The translations under genes were made by a program, and so were the position numbers. Below, piece after piece: positions 7,497-15,936 of a DNA stretch of 23,800 bases. Numbering within the stretch: position 1 is the stretch's first letter; each line of letters starts with the position of its first letter. The DNA is from Pseudomonadota bacterium (GTDB lineage Bacteria > Pseudomonadota > Gammaproteobacteria > Burkholderiales > Eutrophovitaceae), in the NCBI GenBank assembly GCA_002704665.1, contig PAHB01000086.1, forward strand, positions 1-23,800, written 5' to 3'. The notes beneath the pieces were generated by a model. The model ran no database searches. It saw nothing but the letters and a program-made list of their open reading frames with translations, and was not told where the DNA came from.

Positions 7497-8651
7497 ATGA
7501 AAAAAGCGTGGTCCCTTTTCTGCCAAACGGCAACTGTTTCATTAGCAATTTTGTTCGTTATTACTACTCTGCGCCCTGACTTAACACCTGGAATTTCAAA
7601 TAATCCGCAAAACGTCATAACTATTACGGAGTCAAGTGCCCACAATCAATCTGCTGGTAATCAAGCTGATGGGTTTAGGATGGCTGCAAAAAAAGCAATG
7701 CCAGCTGTTGTAAATATATTTACCACCAAGCAAACAAGAATCCAAAACCATCCTTTTTTAGATGATCCGGTGCTCAGGCACTTTTTTGGCGACCAGCTAG
7801 AGGAACGAAAAAAACAAAATTCCAGCTTGGGCTCGGGAGTAATTATTAGTAAGGAAGGCTTCATTTTAACAAACCACCACGTAATTGAGTCAGCTGACGA
7901 AATAGAGGTCGCACTTTCGGATGGTCGAAAAGCGGTAGCGAAAGTCGTGGGAACCGACCCTGAAACCGATCTCGCAGTTTTAAAGATTAATCTCGAAAAT
8001 TTGCCAACTATCGTGATGGGTAACCCATCAAATGTAGCAGTTGGCGACATTGTTCTTGCTATCGGCAATCCATTTGGAGTTGGGCAGACTGTAACAATGG
8101 GGATCATCAGTGCGTTGGAAAGAACACAGCTGGGGTTAAGTACGTTTGAAAATTTTATCCAAACCGATGCAGCCATTAACCCGGGCAACTCAGGGGGAGC
8201 ACTGGTTGACATAAACGGTAATCTAATAGGGATTAATAGCGCGATTTACTCCAGATCTGGCGGATCACTTGGAATAGGATTCGCTATTCCTGCAGACCTT
8301 GCAAAGCGAACCTTAGAGCAAATTATCAAAACTGGATTTGTAATTCGAGGGTGGATAGGGGTGCAAGTGCAAGATCTTTCGAAAGAACTCTCCGAATCAT
8401 TTGATCTAAAAACAACTGATGGAACATTGGTTGCGGGAGTAATTGCAAACGGACCAGCCTTTAAGGCAGGAATAAGGCGAGGAGACATATTAACTGCAAT
8501 AAATTCTCAACAAATTGAAAACTCAAATAATATGCTCAATCTCATAGCAAACCTTAGGCCTAGCGACCGAGTTTTGGCAACATTATTAAGAAACGGCAAG
8601 GAAATAACTGTGTCGATAATCGTCGGGACGCGTCCCGCCCCCGCCAACTAG
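7497..8651 (+). CDS. degS: DegS/AlgW-type periplasmic serine protease with one PDZ domain
   Basis: This HtrA-family protease is held in the inner membrane by an N-terminal anchor, with its catalytic domain in the periplasm. DegS and AlgW start the envelope-stress cascade by cutting anti-sigma factor RseA/MucA. The anchor is at about residues 7-25. The chymotrypsin-like triad is H128 (LTNHHVIES), D158 (ETDLAVL) and S232 (NPGNSGGAL). A single PDZ domain lies at about 265-380, with RGWIGVQVQ at its start. The 384-residue length with one PDZ domain separates it from two-PDZ DegP. I chose ATG 7497 over an upstream in-frame TTG (7473) because it begins the signal-anchor directly. It stops 3 bp before the convergent tatC stop. 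An AlgW gene also sits beside the his block in Pseudomonas. The substrate here is inferred. Confidence 0.9.
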   Translation: MKKAWSLFCQTATVSLAILFVITTLRPDLTPGISNNPQNVITITESSAHNQSAGNQADGFRMAAKKAMPAVVNIFTTKQTRIQNHPFLDDPVLRHFFGDQLEERKKQNSSLGSGVIISKEGFILTNHHVIESADEIEVALSDGRKAVAKVVGTDPETDLAVLKINLENLPTIVMGNPSNVAVGDIVLAIGNPFGVGQTVTMGIISALERTQLGLSTFENFIQTDAAINPGNSGGALVDINGNLIGINSAIYSRSGGSLGIGFAIPADLAKRTLEQIIKTGFVIRGWIGVQVQDLSKELSESFDLKTTDGTLVAGVIANGPAFKAGIRRGDILTAINSQQIENSNNMLNLIANLRPSDRVLATLLRNGKEITVSIIVGTRPAPAN

Positions 8652-8654
8652 ACG

Positions 8655-9398
8655 CTAGGCAATTTCTCCATCTTTGGATTTTGCGAGCCAACTGGCAACA
8701 AATATTCCTGCCTCATACAAAAACCAAAGCGGGATTGCCAAAAGAATTTGAGATATCACATCTGGTGGAGTAAATATTGCACCGATGACAAAGGCCCCAA
8801 CAATTACATATGGTCGACCGTCCCTGAGGGTCTGGATATCAACTACTCCTGCCCTAGTCAATATCACAACTGCAATTGGGACTTCAAATGTCAAACCAAA
8901 TGCAATAAACAAAGTTATTACAAAATCTAAATACTTTTGTATGTCTGTCATAACGGCTACCCCTTCAGGGGCAATACTCGTTATAAAATGAAAAACTACC
9001 GGAAAAACAACATAAAACGCAAAAGCCATCCCCACCAAAAACAACAAGGTACTTGTTACAATCAAAGGTAAAACCAAATTTTTTTCCTTCGTATAAAGAC
9101 CGGGGGCGACAAAAGCCCAAAATTGATAAAGCAAGTAAGGCAATACAGCAACTAAAGCTGCTAGCATTGTTACTTTAACAGGAACGAAAAATGGTGAGAC
9201 CACCTCGGTGGCAATCATTTGTCCTCCAGCCGGAAGCGCTGATAAAAGTGGAGCGGCTAAAACAGTATAAATGTCTCTAGCCCATGGGAAAAAACAAACA
9301 AAAACCACTAAAAACGCCAACACGCACCTTAACAAACGGTCCCTTAACTCTATAAGGTGCGACAAAATTGAATCAGAATCAGTATCGGCATCATTCAT
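8655..9398 (-). CDS. tatC: Sec-independent protein translocase TatC
   Basis: TatC is the inner-membrane receptor that, with TatB, binds twin-arginine signal peptides and recruits TatA to export folded proteins. The 247-residue product has six predicted membrane spans. Its conserved N-terminal cytoplasmic region (SHLIELRDRLLR, about residues 14-25) precedes the first span. The loop after the second span contains FWAFVAPGLYTKEK, and GLTFEVPI holds a conserved glutamate. The ATG at 9398 is 29 bp after the tatB stop, and no strong ribosome site is seen. It is the last gene of the long minus-strand block and converges on the DegS-like gene with only 3 bp between stops. Confidence 0.98.
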   Translation of the reverse strand: MNDADTDSDSILSHLIELRDRLLRCVLAFLVVFVCFFPWARDIYTVLAAPLLSALPAGGQMIATEVVSPFFVPVKVTMLAALVAVLPYLLYQFWAFVAPGLYTKEKNLVLPLIVTSTLLFLVGMAFAFYVVFPVVFHFITSIAPEGVAVMTDIQKYLDFVITLFIAFGLTFEVPIAVVILTRAGVVDIQTLRDGRPYVIVGAFVIGAIFTPPDVISQILLAIPLWFLYEAGIFVASWLAKSKDGEIA

Positions 9399-9427
9399 AG
9401 TGATTTAAGAGGATTAAAACTTGCAAT

Positions 9428-9907
9428 TTATTTTGTTTTACCTTGATCAATTTTATTTTTTTCTGCATCTGTTGAAGATGGCGATTCCATCTCACCTTTT
9501 TCTTGCTCAATATCACTGATATTTTTATTATCCGGCTGTCCTCCAATCACCGGAGCTAGCGCGGCAGGTATGACAGAATCATTTTTTTTTTCAGAAATCG
9601 GTTTAACTTCTTCCTTTTCTTCAACTGCTAACTCGGCGGCCTTTACTTGACCTTCGATATAATTAACATTGGTAGAAACGCTCTCCTCAATATCTTTCGC
9701 TGCGTCCTCTACCGAAGCTCTAATTTGATTAAACTCCTCGATTTCAGCATGCCTATTGATATCATCCTTCAAATTGGAAACATATCTTTGCATTTTTCCA
9801 AATAACCGCCCTAAAGTGCGGGCCACACGAGGCAACCGTTCTGGGCCTATAACAATAAGACCAATGACAGCGGCTACAAGAATTTCAGTAAAGCCAAAAT
9901 CAAACAT
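9428..9907 (-). CDS. tatB: Sec-independent protein translocase TatB
   Basis: TatB forms the twin-arginine signal-peptide receptor complex with TatC. The 159-residue product has the family N-terminus MFDFGFTEILV with conserved E8. One membrane span lies at about 5-20. The hinge GPERLP (21-26) is followed by an amphipathic helix to about residue 50. The long C-terminal tail is highly charged (E, K, D) and probably flexible. An in-frame TTG two codons upstream (9913) would extend it, but ATG 9907 gives the canonical MFD start. It lies 26 bp after tatA and 29 bp before tatC. Confidence 0.96.
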   Translation of the reverse strand: MFDFGFTEILVAAVIGLIVIGPERLPRVARTLGRLFGKMQRYVSNLKDDINRHAEIEEFNQIRASVEDAAKDIEESVSTNVNYIEGQVKAAELAVEEKEEVKPISEKKNDSVIPAALAPVIGGQPDNKNISDIEQEKGEMESPSSTDAEKNKIDQGKTK

Positions 9908-9933
9908 CTTCAATCACACCGTGGAGAAAACAG

Positions 9934-10164
9934 TCAGCTCTGATTCTTTTCTTTGACTTTGCCATCTATAGTATCTTTACTTTCCTTTTCAAGCTCTATC
10001 TCAGCCTTTTCGGTCACACTTGAATCCTCTGGCTTTACCCCGTCTTTAAACCCACGAACGGCTTTTCCTAAATCACCGCCTAGGCTTCCTAATTTTTTTG
10101 TTCCAAAAATAAGGACCACAACCACCAAAACAATCAACCAATGCCAAATACTAAAAGTACCCAT
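9934..10164 (-). CDS. tatA: Sec-independent protein translocase TatA
   Basis: TatA multimerises to form the transport-active element of the twin-arginine system. The 76-residue product starts MGTFSIWHWLIVLVVVVLIF, a short N-terminal span. The hinge FGTKKL is at residues 20-25, then an amphipathic helix (GSLGGDLGKAVRGFKDG) and an acidic/basic tail. ATG 10164 was chosen because it gives the canonical MG start and has GGAG 9 nt upstream. A longer frame from 10200 would add 12 residues not seen in the family. The 101-bp gap after hisE (10165-10265) holds only a weak hairpin (10239-10252, AATAC/GTATT). Confidence 0.96.
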   Translation of the reverse strand: MGTFSIWHWLIVLVVVVLIFGTKKLGSLGGDLGKAVRGFKDGVKPEDSSVTEKAEIELEKESKDTIDGKVKEKNQS

Positions 10165-10265
10165 TATAAATACTCCGATAACTCTGTTAGTTAAATACAA
10201 TTACCCTTTTACTAATCAAACTTCATAAGTAATACTAAAATACTTCGGTATTAGGGGACACGTAG

Positions 10266-10601
10266 TTACCCCTTAAAAATGGTTCCTCTCATACGTTTTT
10301 CAGCAATTCCTGAGACTCCTTGTCTGCTCTCAAGTTCTCCTAGAATATCCTCTGGGTGAATTTCATGCTGCGCCATTAGAACCAGAGTGTGAAACCAAAG
10401 ATCTGCGATCTCTTTAACTACTTTGATTTTATCATCATCTTTCGAGGCAAGTACCACTTCTCCTGCCTCCTCAACAATTTTTTTCAATATTTCGTCCTGA
10501 CCTTTGGCAAAAAGATAGGCAACATAAGAACTCTCCGGATCACCACCCTTTCGCGAACTTATTGTGTCATTTAACGATTGAAGAATATATTTACTATCCA
10601 T
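10266..10601 (-). CDS. hisE: Phosphoribosyl-ATP pyrophosphatase
   Basis: HisE hydrolyses phosphoribosyl-ATP to phosphoribosyl-AMP, the second step of histidine synthesis. The 111-residue product is a stand-alone MazG-like all-alpha enzyme. Metal-binding acidic motifs are EEAGEV (residues 44-49) and KEIADLWFH (about 64-72), preceded by SSYVAYLFAKG. In many bacteria it is fused or adjacent to HisI, the next enzyme. Here it is neither: hisI is absent between hisF and hisE. It lies 126 bp after hisF and has a good promoter-like sequence of its own (10664-10693). The ATG at 10601 follows AAAGAAGA. Confidence 0.96.
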   Translation of the reverse strand: MDSKYILQSLNDTISSRKGGDPESSYVAYLFAKGQDEILKKIVEEAGEVVLASKDDDKIKVVKEIADLWFHTLVLMAQHEIHPEDILGELESRQGVSGIAEKRMRGTIFKG

Positions 10602-10663
10602 AATCTTCTTTTAAAATTTGATGGTACGTTTAAAATTCTTGTGGTTTAAAACCGAGAGTGATG

Positions 10664-10693
10664 TTTATAACACCTAAACCGCAGCACTGTCAG
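10664..10693 (-). promoter_or_regulatory. Probable internal promoter for hisE (and tatABC)
   Basis: Minus strand: -35 CTGACA (10693-10688, five of six), an 18-bp spacer and -10 TATAAA (10669-10664, five of six). The predicted start near 10657 gives a leader of about 56 nt before the hisE ATG. Two direct copies of GTTTAAAA (10628-10635 and 10644-10651) lie in that leader. The promoter sits exactly where hisI is found in related operons. Confidence 0.5.
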
Positions 10694-10727
10694 TAAGTTT
10701 ATAATTTAAAAAAGCACAAACCGTTTT

Positions 10728-11498
10728 CTACAATCTAACCTGTATTCCATTTTGACTCATCATTTTCTTAACTTCCGAAATTTTTATTTCTCCAAAATGA
10801 AAAACACTAGCTGCAAGCAATGCGTCCGCTAAGCCAACATTAATTCCGTCCAAAAAATCAATAAGTTTTCCTACACCGCCGCTTGCTATTACCGGAATAT
10901 CCAGTTTTCTCGACATTGCAGCCGTTAACTCAAGGTCGAAACCGTTCTTGGTTCCATCGCGATCCATACTTGTAAGCAAAATTTCACCGGCGCCAAAAAG
11001 CTGCATCTTCAAGCCCCAAGCTAGCGCGTCTAACCCAGTAGATTTCCTTCCACCATGGGTATACACCTCCCATTCCTCCCTTGCACTTTTTCGCTGACGA
11101 CGAGCATCTATCGCAACAACTATGCACTGGGATCCAAACCTTGATGAGGCAGCTGCTACCAAATCAGGATTTATTACGGCAGCCGTGTTTATACTAACCT
11201 TATCGGCACCTGCATTTAGTAAACGCCTTACGTCCTCTACTTCCCTAACTCCCCCCCCTACGGTAAGTGGAATAAAAACCTGCTCGGCAACCTTTTCAAT
11301 AACTTCTAAGATCAGTCCTCTACCATCACTGCTTGCAGTTATATCTAGAAAGCATATTTCGTCAGCTCCTTGTGCATCGTATTCTTTTGCTATTTCCACA
11401 GGATCTCCAGCATCTTGTAGGTTAATGAAATTAACACCCTTGACAACGCGCCCCATATTTACATCCAGACAAGGAATAATTCGCTTTGCCAAGCCCAT
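10728..11498 (-). CDS. hisF: Imidazole glycerol phosphate synthase, cyclase subunit
   Basis: HisF uses ammonia from HisH to convert PRFAR into imidazole glycerol phosphate and AICAR, in the fifth step of histidine synthesis. The 256-residue (beta/alpha)8 barrel starts MGLAKRIIPCLDVNMGRVVKG. Catalytic aspartates are D12 (PCLDV) and D131 (VVAIDARR). Phosphate-binding motifs are TVGGGVR and IASGGVG, and LTSMDRDGT carries the second-half loop. The ATG at 11498 overlaps the last base of the hisA stop (TAATG). Frames extending to 11591 overlap hisA and add no family sequence. The HisH partner is encoded two genes upstream. Confidence 0.97.
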   Translation of the reverse strand: MGLAKRIIPCLDVNMGRVVKGVNFINLQDAGDPVEIAKEYDAQGADEICFLDITASSDGRGLILEVIEKVAEQVFIPLTVGGGVREVEDVRRLLNAGADKVSINTAAVINPDLVAAASSRFGSQCIVVAIDARRQRKSAREEWEVYTHGGRKSTGLDALAWGLKMQLFGAGEILLTSMDRDGTKNGFDLELTAAMSRKLDIPVIASGGVGKLIDFLDGINVGLADALLAASVFHFGEIKISEVKKMMSQNGIQVRL

Positions 11499-12244
11499 TA
11501 AATACCACCGCTTAATTCGTCTGATAACTTCTGAGCATCCAAAAGACCTAAGCTGCCCTCGTAAAGCGCCCTGCCTGCTATCACGCCGCAAACTCCGTCT
11601 TGCTCGTGCACACTCAAAGTACGAACATCATCAAGGTTTTTGAGCCCTCCACTAGCAATAATCGGTATATTTGTTGCCTTTGCCAATGAACCAGTAGCCG
11701 CGGCATTGATACCAGAACCCATTCCATCCCTGCTTATATCTGTGTAAATGATCGCCTCCACACCCATACCTTCATATCTTTTCGCTAATTCGGCTGCATC
11801 CCGCGAAGTCTCTGTAGCCCAGCCATCTATAGCAACCCTTCCATTTTTTGCATCTATACCCAACATTATCTGCCCTTGAAAAGTAGAACACGCTTCTTCA
11901 ACAAATCGCAGGTTCTTTACGGCCGCAGTTCCCAAAACGACGTTGGAGATGCCAATATCAAGATATTCTTGAATTGTTTTTAAATCACGAACACCTCCAC
12001 CCAACTGCACTGGCACCTTTCCATCTACCTCGGAGACTATGTCCCTTATTGCGGATCCATTAACTGGTCTGCCCTGAACCGCACCATCCAAATCCACCAA
12101 ATGCAATCGGCGCGCACCTTGAGAAATCCACTTTCGCGCCATCGTTGCTGGTGCATTTGAGTACACAGTAACTTCTTCCATAAGCCCCTGCTTGAGCCTT
12201 ACGCATTGACCTTCTTTAATATCGATGGCGGGAATAATTAACAT
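11498..12244 (-). CDS. hisA: Phosphoribosylformimino-AICAR phosphate isomerase (ProFAR isomerase)
   Basis: HisA catalyses the Amadori rearrangement of ProFAR to PRFAR, just before the HisHF step. The 248-residue (beta/alpha)8 barrel is homologous to HisF. D8 (IPAIDI), D131 (LGIDAKNG) and D169 (YTDISRDG) match the catalytic and supporting aspartates. QLGGGVR and IASGGL are phosphate-binding loops. The ATG at 12244 has GAGAG 5 nt upstream. It follows hisH after 56 bp and overlaps hisF by one base. Confidence 0.97.
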   Translation of the reverse strand: MLIIPAIDIKEGQCVRLKQGLMEEVTVYSNAPATMARKWISQGARRLHLVDLDGAVQGRPVNGSAIRDIVSEVDGKVPVQLGGGVRDLKTIQEYLDIGISNVVLGTAAVKNLRFVEEACSTFQGQIMLGIDAKNGRVAIDGWATETSRDAAELAKRYEGMGVEAIIYTDISRDGMGSGINAAATGSLAKATNIPIIASGGLKNLDDVRTLSVHEQDGVCGVIAGRALYEGSLGLLDAQKLSDELSGGI

Positions 12245-12300
12245 TAGTGCTCTCGAACAAACATTTCTACAATCATCTTAAAAACAGCATCGAGTAAACA

Positions 12301-12954
12301 TTAAGTACACCCGTCCCAGTTAACAAAGTTTGATAACAACCTCAGACCTAATGCTTGACTTTTTTCCGGATGAAACTGAACAGCAAATACATTTTCACTG
12401 CCCACTGCACTATCAAACCAGTGACTGTAATAGGTGCTGCCGAATACTGTGTTTTTTTGTTCCGCTGACACAAAATAGCTATGCACAAAATAAAACCGAC
12501 CATTGTCAGGGATACCCTTCCATATTGGATGGGAGGATTCTTGCCTGACATTGTTCCAACCCATGTGAGGGACCTTAAGTTTTCTCCCTCTTTCCATTTT
12601 TCCATTTGCAAACCTGACAACTTTTCCCTTGAAAAGGTTTAGGCACGCACCTCCATTCTCCTCCGAAAACTCGAAAAGCATCTGTAAGCCAATACAAATC
12701 CCCAAGAAAGGCTTATTTCGAGCTGCTTCTTTGATAATTTCACGGAGTCCTCGAGCATCTAACTCTCTCAAACAATCCGACATAGCGCCCTGACCTGGGA
12801 AAACCACTCGGTCAGCCACTTCGACTTTTTTAGGGTCAGAAGTAATTGCCACCTCATTCTTTCCAGACACCGCCGCGACCGCTTTTGCAACAGATTTTAT
12901 ATTCCCCATTCCGTAATCAACAATCACTGTGAGAGCCATAGAGTTTGACACCAT
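12301..12954 (-). CDS. hisH: Imidazole glycerol phosphate synthase, glutamine amidotransferase subunit
   Basis: HisH is a class I glutamine amidotransferase that releases ammonia and channels it to HisF. In the 217-residue product the triad is C87 (LGICIGLQ), H195 and E197 (VQFHPEKSQ). PGQGAM carries the oxyanion-side loop, and IVDYGMGN near residue 11 is the family N-terminus. The ATG at 12954 lies 3 bp after the hisB stop. A second in-frame ATG at 12939 (MALTVIVDYG) would match relatives slightly better, and neither has a clear ribosome site, so the first five residues are uncertain. Confidence 0.96.
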   Translation of the reverse strand: MVSNSMALTVIVDYGMGNIKSVAKAVAAVSGKNEVAITSDPKKVEVADRVVFPGQGAMSDCLRELDARGLREIIKEAARNKPFLGICIGLQMLFEFSEENGGACLNLFKGKVVRFANGKMERGRKLKVPHMGWNNVRQESSHPIWKGIPDNGRFYFVHSYFVSAEQKNTVFGSTYYSHWFDSAVGSENVFAVQFHPEKSQALGLRLLSNFVNWDGCT

Positions 12955-12957
12955 TAT

Positions 12958-13545
12958 TTACAATGTGCCCTTCGTAGACGCTATGCTAGTTCCGGCACGT
13001 TCATCAAATTCAAGGGCTATTCGCAAGGCTCTGCCAAAGGCCTTGAACACTGTTTCCGCTTGATGATGGGCATTTCTCCCCCTAAGGTTATCTATGTGTA
13101 GAGTTATATTAGCGTGATTCACAAATCCTTGAAAAAATTCATAAATCAAATCACAATCAAAAGTCCCTATGAGGGCCCGAGTATAGTTTACATCGTAAGT
13201 CAAACCAGGACGACCGGAGATATCCACAACCACACGTGACATTGCTTCATCCAGAGGGACATAGGCATGCCCGTACCTTCTGAGCCCTCCTTTCTCTGCC
13301 AACAAATCACCAATCGCCTGACCTAATGTGATACCAACATCCTCTACCGTGTGGTGAGCATCCACAATCAAGTCCCCAGTAGCAGCAATTTCCAAATCAA
13401 TTAGTCCATGCCTCGCTATTTGCTCTAACATATGGTCAAAGAAACCTATTCCAGTGTTTATCTTTGAATTTCCAGTACCGTCAATATTTACTGTGACCGT
13501 AATTTTAGTCTCGAGAGTATTTCTGATCTTTTCAATTTTTCTCAT
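12958..13545 (-). CDS. hisB: Imidazoleglycerol-phosphate dehydratase (monofunctional)
   Basis: HisB dehydrates imidazole glycerol phosphate to imidazole acetol phosphate, step six of histidine synthesis. The 195-residue product is the stand-alone dehydratase, without the N-terminal histidinol-phosphatase domain of enterobacterial HisB. Manganese-binding motifs are FDHML (36-40), DAHHTVED (62-69) and NAHHQAE with H160, H161 and E164. A separate histidinol-phosphate phosphatase must be encoded elsewhere. It lies 25 bp after hisC and 3 bp before hisH. Confidence 0.97.
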   Translation of the reverse strand: MRKIEKIRNTLETKITVTVNIDGTGNSKINTGIGFFDHMLEQIARHGLIDLEIAATGDLIVDAHHTVEDVGITLGQAIGDLLAEKGGLRRYGHAYVPLDEAMSRVVVDISGRPGLTYDVNYTRALIGTFDCDLIYEFFQGFVNHANITLHIDNLRGRNAHHQAETVFKAFGRALRIALEFDERAGTSIASTKGTL

Positions 13546-13570
13546 AGTAATTCCAAATGAGCATGTTATT

Positions 13571-14638
13571 TTAAGGAGAAAACAAGTGTTTCAAACTTGA
13601 CACCAAAGTTTGGCAATCAGTCATTTTTCCGACAGTAATGCGAACAAAGCCACTTAACCTTTCGGGCGTTTTAAAATGTCGCACAAGGATACCTTTGTAT
13701 TTCAACTTCTCCGCCACCAGAGCTCCATCAACCCCCTCCAAGCGAGCGCAAACAAAGTTACCTAATGCAGGCAAAACACTAAATCCCATTTTTTCTAATT
13801 TGCTAATTAAATAACTTCTGTTCGCAATTATATTCCCACAATTTTTCAAAAAATGCTCGCGATCATTAAGTGCTGCAATTGCTCCTGCCTCAGCTAGACT
13901 GTCAACAGGATAGGAATTAAAACTATTTTTTACAAGCTTTAATGCCTGAATAATATTTTTATCTGCGATCGCATAACCTAATCTTATCCCAGCCAAAGAG
14001 TGAGATTTTGAAAGAGTTCTTGTAACGATTAGATTAGGATACTCAGCAACCAGGGGCACCACACTGACACCTCCGAAGTCGATGTACGCCTCGTCGATAA
14101 CTACGGGGCAATTTGAACTGACGTTATTTAATAGACTTTTTATATGATCTACGTCAACAAAAATTCCTGTTGGTGCATTTGGATTGGGAAATATTATTCC
14201 TCCAGATTGACATACTAAACTGTCCATCTTTATTCTAAATTTTTTGTCAAGCTCGACTCGTCTAAAATCAATTCCAAATAAGTTACAATAACTCGGATAA
14301 AAACTGTAAGTGATATCGGGAAACAATATCGGTTCATTTTTTTTAAATAATCCTCGAAAAACATGAGCTAAAACCTCATCCGACCCATTACCTACAAAGA
14401 CGTTTTCAGGTTCCAATTGATGGAATTTCGCTATTGTTTTTTTTAATTCAATATTGTCCGAATCGGGATATAAACGAAGTTGGCTTCCAAGAACATCGCG
14501 AATGGCTCTCAAAGATTTTTCGCTTGGTCCGTAAGGATTTTCGTTAGTATTTAGTTTTATGAAACTATCAGATGGGTCACTCTCGCCCGGCACATAAGGC
14601 GTAAGTTTTTGCAAATCGTTACTCCAGCAATTATTCAT
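13571..14638 (-). CDS. hisC: Histidinol-phosphate aminotransferase
   Basis: HisC is a PLP-dependent fold-type I aminotransferase that converts imidazole acetol phosphate to histidinol phosphate with glutamate. The 355-residue product has the substrate N-terminus LNTNENPYGPS and VGNGSDEV. It also has PNPNAPTG and VIDEAYIDF, the PLP aspartate region. K211 in LSKSHSLAGIRLGY is the Schiff-base lysine. The C-terminal FVRITVGK carries the carboxylate-binding arginine. The ATG overlaps the hisD stop by 4 nt (ATGA), implying translational coupling. Some bacteria have paralogues for aromatic amino acids, but this copy sits in the his cluster. Confidence 0.96.
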   Translation of the reverse strand: MNNCWSNDLQKLTPYVPGESDPSDSFIKLNTNENPYGPSEKSLRAIRDVLGSQLRLYPDSDNIELKKTIAKFHQLEPENVFVGNGSDEVLAHVFRGLFKKNEPILFPDITYSFYPSYCNLFGIDFRRVELDKKFRIKMDSLVCQSGGIIFPNPNAPTGIFVDVDHIKSLLNNVSSNCPVVIDEAYIDFGGVSVVPLVAEYPNLIVTRTLSKSHSLAGIRLGYAIADKNIIQALKLVKNSFNSYPVDSLAEAGAIAALNDREHFLKNCGNIIANRSYLISKLEKMGFSVLPALGNFVCARLEGVDGALVAEKLKYKGILVRHFKTPERLSGFVRITVGKMTDCQTLVSSLKHLFSP

Positions 14639-15936
14639 ACACTCTTTGTTCGCATAATGGCAGATTGGGCATGTGCAAAAAGTCCTTCTCCTAAAGCAAG
14701 TTCGTGGGCGATTTTGCCAAGTTCAATGGCTCCTTCTTTCGATACCTCTATCAGACTAGATCGTTTTTGAAAATCGTAAACACCAAGAGGTGACGAGAAC
14801 CTCGCACTTCCACTAGTAGGCAAAACATGGTTGGGTCCCGCACAGTAATCGCCCAACGCCTCGCTCGAATAATTCCCCACAAATATTGCGCCAGCATTCA
14901 CTACTTTTTTTACTAGACTGTCTGAATCCTTAACCATTATCTCAAGGTGCTCTGGAGCGACTTGATTAATAATACGGGATGCCTCATCAGAATTTTCAAC
15001 CAAAATTAGCGCACTACGATTTTCAAAAGAAGCTCTAATGATTTCAGCCCTAGGCATAGAATGTAAAAATTTATTCATACTTTTTTCTACAGCATTTATG
15101 AAAGATTTATTCCAACTCAGCAGCAGCGCCTGCGACATCTCGTCATGCTCAGCTTGGGAAAATAAATCCATAGCCACCCAATCCGGATTTGCGTGTTCAT
15201 CGGCAACCACCAAAATTTCAGAGGGCCCCGCTATCATATCAATACCAACTTGTCCGAAAACTTGGCGTTTCGCCTCAGTCACGTATGCGTTGCCGGGACC
15301 AACTATTTTGTCAACCCGCGTTATACTTTTTGTACCATAAGCCAAAGCCGAAATTGCTTGCGCACCACCGATTGTCAATACACAATCAACCTCACTTATG
15401 AAAGCTGCGGCAAGAACTAAATCATTTTGTACACCTTTTGGAGTCGGAACAACCATCACGAGATATTCTACTCCCGCAACCTTTGCGGGAATAGAGTTCA
15501 TAAGAACCGTCGACGGATACGCGGCTTTGCCTCCTGGAACATACAAACCAACTTTTTCGATAGCATTTACAGTTTGCCCAAATTTTGATCCATCTGATTC
15601 TTCAAAACTCCAATCCGAAACAATTTGGTTTTTATGAAAAGCCTCAATCCTAGTCGCAGCCTCTTTAAGTGATTTTTTTTGCTCTTTCGTAAGTACTGTC
15701 CAAGCTCTTTCTAAAACATCAGCCTCAAGAAACAATTCATCAACAGAATTTACATTAAGCAAATCAAACTTACGTGTATAGCTGAGCAGAGCTTCATCAC
15801 CCTTCTCTTTTACGTCTCGTATTATCCGAGCAACTTCATCTCTAATTTTAAAATTGACCGAATCGTCAAATGACGTAAGTTTTAGCAATGAAGAATTAAA
15901 TTCAAGATCTTTCGAATCCAAACGGCGAATTTTCAT
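14635..15936 (-). CDS. hisD: Histidinol dehydrogenase
   Basis: HisD oxidises histidinol to histidine in two NAD-dependent steps at the end of the pathway. The 433-residue product is full length. Zinc ligands inferred by alignment to the E. coli enzyme are Q261 and H264 (FSQAEHDEM), D363 (GDYCAGPNH) and H422 (FAHAQSA). E329 and H330 in APEHLE are the catalytic acid/base pair. GGAQAISALAYGT and VGPGNAYVTEAKR are signature segments. It overlaps hisG and hisC by 4 nt each (ATGA at both junctions). Confidence 0.98.
   Translation of the reverse strand: MKIRRLDSKDLEFNSSLLKLTSFDDSVNFKIRDEVARIIRDVKEKGDEALLSYTRKFDLLNVNSVDELFLEADVLERAWTVLTKEQKKSLKEAATRIEAFHKNQIVSDWSFEESDGSKFGQTVNAIEKVGLYVPGGKAAYPSTVLMNSIPAKVAGVEYLVMVVPTPKGVQNDLVLAAAFISEVDCVLTIGGAQAISALAYGTKSITRVDKIVGPGNAYVTEAKRQVFGQVGIDMIAGPSEILVVADEHANPDWVAMDLFSQAEHDEMSQALLLSWNKSFINAVEKSMNKFLHSMPRAEIIRASFENRSALILVENSDEASRIINQVAPEHLEIMVKDSDSLVKKVVNAGAIFVGNYSSEALGDYCAGPNHVLPTSGSARFSSPLGVYDFQKRSSLIEVSKEGAIELGKIAHELALGEGLFAHAQSAIMRTKSV

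Noticed and set aside
7661..8212. 183-residue minus-strand reading frame
   Set aside because: It is antisense to the catalytic domain of the DegS-like protease and arises from its codon pattern.
10239..10252. AATAC/GTATT hairpin after hisE as terminator
   Set aside because: The stem is 5 bp and AT-rich. The stable UUCG loop would form on the plus-strand RNA, opposite to transcription of hisE.
11122..11643. 173-residue plus-strand reading frame
   Set aside because: It lies antisense across hisF and hisA, which are well conserved. Composition and lack of a ribosome site mark it as a shadow.
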